Part shown: positions 24,944-33,400 of the stretch, one piece after another
How the letters are laid out: each line of letters opens with the position of its first letter
Numbering within the stretch: position 1 is the stretch's first letter
From: an uncultured Spirochaetota bacterium
Lineage (GTDB): Bacteria; Spirochaetota; Spirochaetia; Treponematales; Treponemataceae
Length of the DNA stretch: 64,000 nt
Direction of reading: 5' to 3'
NCBI GenBank assembly: GCA_944389415.1
Contig: CALXMF010000003.1
Coordinates: 62,001 to 126,000, forward strand
Made by a program: the position numbers and the translations under genes
The notes under the pieces: model-generated
Database searches by the model: none
Told to the model about the DNA's origin: nothing
Seen by the model: the letters and a program-made list of their open reading frames with translations, nothing else

Positions 24944-27274
24944 ATGACCATCCAGGAAGTCATTAAAAAAATTGACCGTTATCTGAAAAAGGATAATGTC
25001 GAACCTCTTATTGTCGATGTTCAAAACAAGGCAGATTTGGACGCTATCATGCTTCATTACAAATTGCCCCAGAATGTCTTTTTGTGTGCTTCCGACACGG
25101 AGTTTTGTAAAGCAGACGAATTTCCTATAATCCCGAACATTCTCGAGCGCCTTGCCAACGAAAACAGTAGCTTTTTTGTTAGTGAAATTTCGAGTTTCTT
25201 CATGTTAAAAGGCGAAAAGGCATTGATGCAAGAATTAAAAGAACTTCTATCTATGAGTATTGCTGGTCATGCGGTAATTCTCACCTTTCAATGTGCTGAA
25301 TACCTGCGTAATCTTATCAATAATGACCGGCGTTTTGGTGGAAGAGTTTGTATTTTGGGTGGAGAAAAATCTGTTCGGCCGAGACTTGTTTTTACTGAAG
25401 AAGGTATTAAACTCACGGGTAAAAGTGAGACGGTAAAAGGGCTTCGAGGCTTAGCTAAGGCGGTGGAATCAGCCGCCGCAGAAGTGTTATACATCGAAAC
25501 CCACAAAAGCAAAGACAGTTATCCATTTTCTCTCTATGCAATTTCAGACCTGAAGAATCCTTACGAGGTTTTGTGCCACCTGGATGGAATAACAGCTGGA
25601 TTGGCAGAAGGTTATGGCAGCAAAGAAGAATGGCAGTATGCTCTGGCAGAATTTCAAAAGTACCCTTCGTGGCAACAGCTCATTTCTGCAAAAATAGGGA
25701 GTATTTACAATCTGGATATTGTTATCTCTACCTACCAGCAAAATAGTGCAGATAAAAAATGGCTTTGGTTGTATTTTATTGGGCTCAAACTGTTCCATGC
25801 GGGCAATGACTCGTACTTAAACAAGGCAATAGAGGCAGCTTCTTCCCCGGCAGGGCTCGTTCACAATTTGTATCGCACTATTTTAGAAGTCGAGCCAACA
25901 GATAGTATATTTGCGGCCATATATGAACGCAGAAAAGCACACTTGAATGCCATTGGTAACCCGCTCGATGAAGTTAATAATTTTTGCAAGATTGTCCAGA
26001 GCAAGGGAAAGTATGCGCTCTACTATCTAACAGACAATACTATTCAGGAAAAAGAGCTTATTTTCAAGTTGCTGGATAGATACAGTGAAGACTTTGACAG
26101 AACTGAACTTTTTAGTGTATTGGAGCGCATCTATCCTGACCTTCACGCTTACCTGACACCATACCGTTTCAAAAATGAATTGCTTGACAGTTATTTTCAA
26201 GAGTATAAATACCAAAAGGTTGTCAACAAGATTTTCCCGAACTTCATGGAGCTCGTTGAGAAGCAGGCAGTCGATAGAGATTACAATATCATTCTTCGGC
26301 CCAGGAGTTCTGTGATTGAGGGAATCGATGTAACAAACGCTCAGACCTATTTCACTGATGCATTGGGCGTTGAATATCTTGGCTATATTATGGCCAGATG
26401 TCATGCTCTCGAGTTGATGGCGAAAATCACAGTATGTAGATGTGAACTTCCCTCCATTACGAGCAGAAATAAGGAATTTTGGGATGTGTTATCCACAGAA
26501 CAGTTCCCGATTATTACTGTTGATAAAATAGATAAAATCAAGCATCACGGTGAAGAAGGGTATGATTATAGTAGCGAGGATAGAAAGCTCCCAATTCATT
26601 TGATTCGCGAACTGGAGCTGATTGATGAGCTTTTAAGGAAAGTCAAAACAAAACTCACAAACGGGGACTATCAAAAGGCCATCTTAATCGCAGATCATGG
26701 TGCCAGTAGACTGGCAGTGATTCACGAGACTGAAAATTTATGGGAAATGGAATCAAAAGGAGAGCATTCAGGAAGATGCTGCCCTAAAAGCGAGATTGAT
26801 ATGAGGCCAGACAGTGCAACTGATGCTGAAGATTTCTGGGCGCTTGCCAATTATGACCGTTTCAGAGGAAGCCGGAAAGCCAATGTTGAGGCTCATGGTG
26901 GTGCAACATTGGAGGAAATTACTGTACCAATTATTGAGATTTCGTGCCTTAACTCTGCCATTGAAGTAAAGATAATGCCACTTGATTCGACAGCGATGTT
27001 TACCGGTGTCCCCGAAATTACCGTCAGCTTCCGCAAGAGGGCTGCAATTAAAGTATTCTCCACCGAAAAGTTGGTAGATGTCAGTGTTGTAATAGATGGT
27101 CATGTCTATGAAGCAAAGCCAATTGATGAAAATTTCTATGTTGTAGAGGAGATGGCCGAAATCCGCCGTGCGAAAACATACAGCGTAGATGTATGTGCTG
27201 GTGGGATGCCTGTGGCCACTGCCCTGCCTCTGAAAGTAAAGAAGGAAAGCGGCAGCGAAAAGAACATTCTATAA
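24944..27274 (+). CDS. pglZ: PglZ, alkaline-phosphatase-fold BREX protein
   Basis: 776 aa. The PglZ domain lies at about residues 490-690, with IITVDKIDKIKHHGEEGYDY, AILIADHGASRLAVIHE (the DHG metal-site strand) and NVEAHGGATLEEITVPIIEI near its end, the usual phosphatase-superfamily pattern. The N-terminal 480 aa are a helical region seen in BREX PglZ proteins. The C-terminal 90 aa are beta-rich, like an Ig-type domain. PglZ is the hallmark of all BREX systems. TAAGGAGGTGC is a strong ribosome-binding site. Confidence 0.9.
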   Translation: MTIQEVIKKIDRYLKKDNVEPLIVDVQNKADLDAIMLHYKLPQNVFLCASDTEFCKADEFPIIPNILERLANENSSFFVSEISSFFMLKGEKALMQELKELLSMSIAGHAVILTFQCAEYLRNLINNDRRFGGRVCILGGEKSVRPRLVFTEEGIKLTGKSETVKGLRGLAKAVESAAAEVLYIETHKSKDSYPFSLYAISDLKNPYEVLCHLDGITAGLAEGYGSKEEWQYALAEFQKYPSWQQLISAKIGSIYNLDIVISTYQQNSADKKWLWLYFIGLKLFHAGNDSYLNKAIEAASSPAGLVHNLYRTILEVEPTDSIFAAIYERRKAHLNAIGNPLDEVNNFCKIVQSKGKYALYYLTDNTIQEKELIFKLLDRYSEDFDRTELFSVLERIYPDLHAYLTPYRFKNELLDSYFQEYKYQKVVNKIFPNFMELVEKQAVDRDYNIILRPRSSVIEGIDVTNAQTYFTDALGVEYLGYIMARCHALELMAKITVCRCELPSITSRNKEFWDVLSTEQFPIITVDKIDKIKHHGEEGYDYSSEDRKLPIHLIRELELIDELLRKVKTKLTNGDYQKAILIADHGASRLAVIHETENLWEMESKGEHSGRCCPKSEIDMRPDSATDAEDFWALANYDRFRGSRKANVEAHGGATLEEITVPIIEISCLNSAIEVKIMPLDSTAMFTGVPEITVSFRKRAAIKVFSTEKLVDVSVVIDGHVYEAKPIDENFYVVEEMAEIRRAKTYSVDVCAGGMPVATALPLKVKKESGSEKNIL

Positions 27275-27286
27275 GGAGGGATACTC

Positions 27287-28738
27287 GTGACAGAAAAACT
27301 TAGAGATTGTTTTGATGAAATGGTCGTCTACAAGGATTTGAAGAAAAGCAACTTCTTTTCTGCGTTGGGCTTGCCATCGTTTTTAAGAGACTGGCTGCTT
27401 AAAAAGTTTGCAGATGATGAAGGAAATCTGGATATAGACGAGCTCACGGATTTCATCCACACCTATCTTCCAAATAAAGAAGAATGGATCAGGATTAAAG
27501 ATAGAATTATTAACGACAATGAGCGTGTCAAAATTCTCACGAAAATTTCTGTGGATATTAGCATCAAAACAGGAGAAATAACATTTTCGTTGCCCGACTT
27601 TGGGTTAACAAACAAGGAAACCATGATTGATGTGTCCGTATGGGACCAATACCGTGGAGAATTGGTCAGCGGGCAAGAGGTTTGGGGCGTAGTTGAACTT
27701 GGCTATCGTCCTCCTGATGATACTGTGAAGCCTAAGATTCCCGGGAAAATTCGTCTTACGGGGTTTACAAATTTCTGCCCTTATACCATCGATCTTGATT
27801 ACTATAAAGATGTGCGAAATGAATTTACAACTTCCGAATGGATAGATGTACTGTTGGGTGCAATTGACTATAATGCCGGTGGATATGAAAGTGAAGAACA
27901 AAAACTTTCGATGCTAACTCGCATCCTGCCTTTTGTCGAAAAGCGGCTTAATCTAATTGAGCTGGCTCCGAAAGGAACTGGTAAGTCCTATGTGTTTGGT
28001 CATGTAAGTAAATATGGCCTTCTAACAGATGGTGGAAAGGTAACTCGGGCAAAAATGTTTTATGATACTGCTCGGAAGACTCCCGGCTTTGTTACCGGAC
28101 ATGACTTTATTGCAATCGATGAGGTAAAGCTGGTGCAGTTCGGCGATGTGAACGAAATGCGATCCATCATGCAGGGATATATGGAGTATGGACAGTTTAA
28201 CATCGGTGGCTATGAGGGGAAATCTGATGCGGGTATCATCTTCCTGGGTAACATCGCACAGGATAATATGGATGAGTGGCAGAATATGTTCTCCGAGCTG
28301 CCCTCACTATTTCAAGAAAGTGCATTGGTAGACCGAATCCATGGTTTCATCAAGGGTTGGGATATACCGAGAATGAATGATGATTTGAAACTGTCCGGCT
28401 GGGCGTTGAATTCAGAATACTTCTGCACCATTTTGCACGAGCTTCGCAATGATGTGAGCTACAGAGCGATTGTTGACCAAATTGTTGATGTGCCTGATAA
28501 GGCAGATACCCGTGACACGGAGGCTGTAAAGCGAATTGCAACAGCATATTTGAAGCTGCTATTCCCGAATGTGCGGAGCGCACAGGATATCAACCCCAAG
28601 AGATTCCAGCAGTATTGCCTCCGGCCTGCTGTTCGTATGCGGAAAATCATTAAACGGCAACTTGGGATTCTTGATGTAGAGTTCAAGGGTAAGGATGTGC
28701 CTTCCTTCTCGCTGAAGGAGATTTCATATGAGAACTGA
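27287..28738 (+). CDS. brxL: BrxL-type AAA ATPase of BREX, apparently without Lon protease domain
   Basis: 483 aa from a GTG start behind ATAAGGAGGG. It has an N-terminal helical region, a beta-rich domain at about 85-170 (KILTKISVDISIKTGEITFS, RIRLTGF-like strands), Walker A in ELAPKGTGKSYVFG (about residue 228) and Walker B in FIAIDEVKLVQFG, followed by FLGNI, a sensor-1-like strand. BrxL of type 1 is longer and carries a C-terminal Lon-like part. Here the protein stops soon after the AAA module, so proteolysis is unlikely. The end overlaps the next small gene by 11 bases. Confidence 0.87.
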   Translation: MTEKLRDCFDEMVVYKDLKKSNFFSALGLPSFLRDWLLKKFADDEGNLDIDELTDFIHTYLPNKEEWIRIKDRIINDNERVKILTKISVDISIKTGEITFSLPDFGLTNKETMIDVSVWDQYRGELVSGQEVWGVVELGYRPPDDTVKPKIPGKIRLTGFTNFCPYTIDLDYYKDVRNEFTTSEWIDVLLGAIDYNAGGYESEEQKLSMLTRILPFVEKRLNLIELAPKGTGKSYVFGHVSKYGLLTDGGKVTRAKMFYDTARKTPGFVTGHDFIAIDEVKLVQFGDVNEMRSIMQGYMEYGQFNIGGYEGKSDAGIIFLGNIAQDNMDEWQNMFSELPSLFQESALVDRIHGFIKGWDIPRMNDDLKLSGWALNSEYFCTILHELRNDVSYRAIVDQIVDVPDKADTRDTEAVKRIATAYLKLLFPNVRSAQDINPKRFQQYCLRPAVRMRKIIKRQLGILDVEFKGKDVPSFSLKEISYEN

Positions 28739-28925
28739 TTGCATTATTTGTGGACAAAAGAACCTCAGCAAAAATACTGTTGGCATCAACAAAAAGCTCT
28801 TGGGTGAAGATATAGAGAATTTCTTCTGCATGGATTGCCTTGCGGAGTATCTGGGATGTACTGTCGAGGAATTCCTTGAGAAAATTGAGGAGTTCAAAGA
28901 AGAAGGATGTAAATTGTTTGAGTGA
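28728..28925 (+). CDS. 65-aa zinc-ribbon-like small protein of the BREX operon
   Basis: It has a CIICGQ knuckle near the N-terminus and FFCMDCLAEYLGC in the middle, giving two CxxC pairs typical of a zinc ribbon, then an acidic helix (VEEFLEKIEEFKEEGCKLFE). The start ATG lies inside brxL, and the stop is 9 bases before the cysteine desulfurase. Its position suggests it serves the sulfur branch, for example as a sulfur or metal carrier or an adaptor. That role is inference. Confidence 0.75.
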   Translation: MRTDCIICGQKNLSKNTVGINKKLLGEDIENFFCMDCLAEYLGCTVEEFLEKIEEFKEEGCKLFE

Positions 28926-28934
28926 GGTGGGATT

Positions 28935-30059
28935 GTGAAGCGATTTATTTATGCTGACAATGCAGCTACAACACAATTGGATATGGATGCTTTTGAGGCA
29001 ATGAAGCCATATCTTTTAGGAGAGTATGGTAATGCTTCACAACCTTACTCATTTGCGAGAACGGCGAAAAAAGCACTGAAGAACTCGCGAGAAACAATTG
29101 CTCAATGCATCGGTGCTGAACCCGAAGAAATATTTTTCACCTCTGGTGGTACAGAAAGTAATAACTGGGCTATAAAAGGAACCGCATTTTCTGACTCTGC
29201 CAAACATGCTTTCATAACTTCAGTCATTGAACATCATGCGATTCTGCGTCCATGTGCTGATATAGAAAGTATGGGGTATCCTATATCCTATCTCCCTGTT
29301 GATTGTACTGGCACAGTGAATGATGGAACTCTGTCAGAATATATCAATTCAAATATTCGATTGGTTTCCATCATGACAGCAAACAACGAGATTGGCTCTA
29401 TTCAGGATATTTCTACTTTAGCTGCTATTGCACATTCCTGTGGTGCCATATTTCATACAGACGCTGTTCAGGCAGTTGGGCATATTGAGATAGATGTGAA
29501 TTTGCTTGGTGTAGATATGCTTTCTGCTTCTGCTCATAAGTTTAATGGCCCAAAAGGGATAGGCTTCCTGTATGTTCGAAAAGGGACGCCACTGGTGCCA
29601 TACGCAAGTGGAGGTGGCCAGGAACACTACATGAGAGCCGGAACGGAGAATGTTGCATCGATAGTTGGTATGGCCACTGCATTAAAAAAGAATGTGACTG
29701 CAATGAAAGATACAACGTCACATTTAGCTTTGCTGGAAAACAGATTGCTCGTAGGGTTATCAAATGCAAATATACAATTCTCCCGAAATGGGAGTAAGGT
29801 ACGTATCCCCGGAAATTTAAGCCTCTCGTTTCGTGGCTATAGCAGTGAAGCCCTTTTGCACCGATTAGATTTAATGGGAATTTGTGTTTCTACCGGCTCT
29901 GCTTGTAATGGCAAAGAAACTCAGATATCTCATGTATTACGAGCTATTGGACTGGAACCGGATCTGGCAAAGGGAACTATACGATTGTCGTTTGGAAAAA
30001 ATAATTCTGAAAATGATGTTGATATTATTATTGAATCACTTCAACAAATTTTGGGGTAA
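28935..30059 (+). CDS. Cysteine desulfurase, IscS/NifS/DndA-type
   Basis: 374 aa class-V aminotransferase-fold PLP enzyme from a GTG start. Motifs are YADNAATTQLD, SGGTESNNWAIKG, VIEHHAIL, the PLP Lys in SASAHKFNGPKGIGFLYVRKG (about residue 203) and the catalytic Cys in STGSACNGKETQISHVL (about residue 324). It moves sulfur from cysteine to an enzyme-bound persulfide. No iscU or suf genes are nearby. As the last gene of a BrxP-containing operon it most plausibly supplies sulfur to BrxP or its Fe-S clusters, as DndA and SspA do in phosphorothioation systems. Confidence 0.9.
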   Translation: MKRFIYADNAATTQLDMDAFEAMKPYLLGEYGNASQPYSFARTAKKALKNSRETIAQCIGAEPEEIFFTSGGTESNNWAIKGTAFSDSAKHAFITSVIEHHAILRPCADIESMGYPISYLPVDCTGTVNDGTLSEYINSNIRLVSIMTANNEIGSIQDISTLAAIAHSCGAIFHTDAVQAVGHIEIDVNLLGVDMLSASAHKFNGPKGIGFLYVRKGTPLVPYASGGGQEHYMRAGTENVASIVGMATALKKNVTAMKDTTSHLALLENRLLVGLSNANIQFSRNGSKVRIPGNLSLSFRGYSSEALLHRLDLMGICVSTGSACNGKETQISHVLRAIGLEPDLAKGTIRLSFGKNNSENDVDIIIESLQQILG

Positions 30060-30400
30060 CTTTATTTATAGAGGATACTCTTTAATAAGATACCCATAAC
30101 GTATTTAAGAAAATTGCATACCTAATCTGCTCGATTATATCATCTGCGATTGGGATTTAATCCACTGTCCGATATTAAACTATTTAATATTTGCTGTTTT
30201 CTAACATACTTTCATTCTCCAATTTTCAAGTGTTTAAGTTACGTTTTTTGTATTTTCTACTATTAGGGAACATCTGTGATGTGCCTTTTCCCTGACTATT
30301 GGCAGAGAATAGTTAGGGAAAAGAGTCTGCCATCAGTATAGAACTTTTTTTACATCAGTCCGTCTATGTCCGCTATTTGTGGCTTCAATACACTCTCCAA
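30060..30400. other. Intergenic region between BREX operon and polyimmunity operon
   Basis: 341 bases, AT-rich, between convergent gene groups. The only clear structure is the hairpin at 30285-30323. A short minus-strand open stretch near 30070-30155 (IPIADDIIEQIRYAIFLNT) could be a gene remnant but is too short to identify. Confidence 0.4.
30285..30323. other. 15-bp near-perfect hairpin
   Basis: CTTTTCCCTGACTAT (30285-30299) pairs with ATAGTTAGGGAAAAG (30309-30323), with one G-U pair and a nine-base loop. There is no T-run on either side, so it is not a standard intrinsic terminator, though it may still end or protect the converging transcripts. GGCAGA in the loop also matches TCTGCC at 30326-30331. 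Confidence 0.6.
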
Positions 30401-33400
30401 TCAATCCCACCAGAAATACCAGACCGTGGACTGCCGCAATATATCTGCCAGAGCGCCAACGGTTGTTTCTTGCTGACTCTGGTCAATCACATCGGGACAG
30501 AATCCATATAACTCTGCCGCCGTATTCAGAGCTTTATCTGAGGGAACAGGGAGCGAAAGACTAAATTCCAGTTCATCATGGGTCATAGCGGCAGGGACAG
30601 CGCCATACTGCTCAAACCAGTATTTCGCTGCCGCCATCAGCTCAGGTGTATTGGGGCATTCGTTCCAGCCGCCGAAAGGCAGATAGGCAAAGATCTCCCA
30701 TGGGTTCTGTACCGGAATTTTGGCCAGAATGAGAGGGTAGGTCATATTGTTATCAGAATTCCAGTAACTTGAAAAACGGCTGTTCTCATATCCGCCCTCC
30801 ATCTTGCCCAGTACTTCTTCATCCCAGTCCATATCGTCATCCGCTGCTTCTTCTTTTCGCTGGCCGATCAGTTCCTCCAGAACCGTCTTTCCGTCCTTTA
30901 TAGGCGCGGCAAGTATTTTTTTCCGGTATTCTGTTACCTTGGCCGGGTCAAAGGCATAATCATCCCTGCCATCACTGTCCGGGTCGGAATTCATAATCAG
31001 GCATTCCCACAGGATTGCATCATCTGCCTTAATCAAAACCGGCACAAATCCTTCTTTGACACTTTCCCGTCTGGCATAGCTGTATGCCGACATAATGGGA
31101 TCATCGTCCGCCATCGAAGGAAAATAGGTACATTCGCAGTCCAGATATTTCATCATGGCTTCTGCAAGTTCAGAAGGCTCCAGAGTGTCCTTATCAAAAC
31201 TTTGTCCCTGCCAGTTGGTAAACCGTTTTTCAATAACTTTCGCCATGGCCTGATAATAGTTCTCATCAAAGGGAATAAACAGATATGCCTCATCCTGGAA
31301 CTCTTCGGAATAATAGCGCTCTGCGCCAAAATATTCCAAGGCATAGTTGTCAATATCACTGGGGAAGTAAGGGCTGTCCGCCTCCCCATAGTAGTATCCG
31401 GCAAAGGCCGCGCCCTCCTTATTGAACAGCGCACCAAAGAGCTGCCCATTCAGCTGATCCCGGATAAAGCCGCGCAGATCGGCGCTGCTCAGATCTGCCA
31501 TAAACGGCTGTACCTGCTCCCAGTACCGCTCCATAAATTCTACGCTCATCAGGTCATGTTCCATGCACCAGCGCAGATAGATTGCCATGTGGTTATAAGC
31601 GCTCAGTTCATCCAGCGGCAGACCTTTTTCCTGAATGGATTCAAGATGCCAGGCGGCATTGTCCATTTCTTCAATATAGTCGCTTTCATCATTCTCGCCG
31701 TCAGGGGTGCCTCTGGTGATGGCATTCTGGCGGGCGGGATTGACCACAAAACTGATGCCTGCCATCTTTTCAAGCAGGGCGTCCGCGTCATGTTCCATCT
31801 TATATTCCATCTCATTGTGATAGAGCGGAATCACCTGATAGAAGTTGACCTCCTCGCCGCTTGGCAAAGTGCAGACTTCGCCGCCTGTCCAGACAATATC
31901 CTGCGGACCCACCAGAAGTGCGCCGCAGAGTGTCGTGTTCTTTGCAAACGGTGATTGTTTTTCCATCGTGTGGCCAAAGCCCAGCCATGTATCGTTAGAA
32001 ATGGGCAGACGGGCCAGCACTTTTAAGAGGCCAATAGGCCAGTACCACCGCTCATCCTTTAGGGATTCCTCATCCAGTTTCCAGTCCTTTGGCAGGGCGA
32101 TGGCAAGCTCCGCCCGCTCCAGCTTGTATTCCGCCAGTTCCTCCGGCACATTCATCCGGTGAGCACCCATGCCCATCGTCACAAGTGTGTAGTAGTCTTT
32201 CTCCTCAGACGGCTGAACGACACAGATGTCCACATGGATGTCCGGAGAAACCAGTTCATGGAACACAGTCTCAAACTCGCCAAAGGTATTTTTGATGTGC
32301 TGCTCTATCGCAGACATCTCATCCTCCGTATAAACTTCTGGCGTGTTATTTTCCGCCGAGGACCAGATGGCATCCGTCTTTGTACCATCCGGATTCAGGA
32401 AAATCTCGAAATATTGATTTTCTCCCGGCTGCTGGTATACAAGCCCAATGCGGTGTGTCTGGTCTATAAGCACCGCTTGCAGAGTTCCCTCTGGCTCCCC
32501 CTCAGGTGTGTGTGTCAGCCATTCTCCGCTGTCCAGCTGTTCTTTGAGCTGCCGCAGCCAGTCACTTCCCATCTTGGAGAGTCCGGCCTCGTTCATACGG
32601 AAAGAGAGTTCTACAATATGTTCTTTTACCGGGTATTGTAATTCACAGCAGGGGGAATTTTTCTCATAACTATACTGCTCCGGGCGGAACAGCTCGTAAA
32701 ATTCGGAAAGTCCCGCTTTGTCTACTTGAATACAGGCCAGAGCTCGTTGTTTTTCATCCGCGTCCTCACCAAGCCCCTGCTGAAGCATTTGGTCGGCATC
32801 GGGGTAGATGAGGTGGCACAGCATCTGTTCCAGAGTTGCTCCGGCGGTAATCTCTTTTTGCAAGGTCAGAAACTCATAATCGCCCGGTTCCAGTTTTAAT
32901 CCTTGCTTGACCGCATCAAGCGCGCCGGTTTTATTACCAAAATGAGCCCGCAGCTTGCCCACTTGCAGCCAGATCCAGGGATAGTCCGGTTCTTCTGCGG
33001 CACCCTTTTCCGCGTAGCTGAGAGCTTCTTCCAGTCTGCCGCAGTACATCAGCGCGACAGAATACCGGTAGTACCAGGTAGCGCAGCCCGCGGCATTTTT
33101 CTCCGAATCCTTCATCCACTCTGCCGCTTGGTAGTAGTGAATATAGTCATCCAGATTGTTGCAGGCAAAGGCGTACCACAGGGCGATTTGCAAATCCTGA
33201 TGAGCCTGTTTTTCGCTGAATCTTCTTTCTTCTACGCCGCTTTTGATAAAATCTTCCAGCCATTGAAGCATTTTTCCAAAGTAACCGGAAGTTCCTTCAT
33301 CAAATGATTTCAGTATTTCAATATCCTCCGCCGAGAGCAGAGAGCCTGTTTCCTCATAAATATGAGGCTCTATTTCTTTTTCCTCCAGTAAAGGCACTCC

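Noticed and set aside
28935-30059. Housekeeping iscS of an isc/suf operon
   Set aside because: No iscU, iscA, suf or mnmA neighbour is present and the gene is packed at the end of the BREX operon, so a dedicated role is likelier; this remains unproven.
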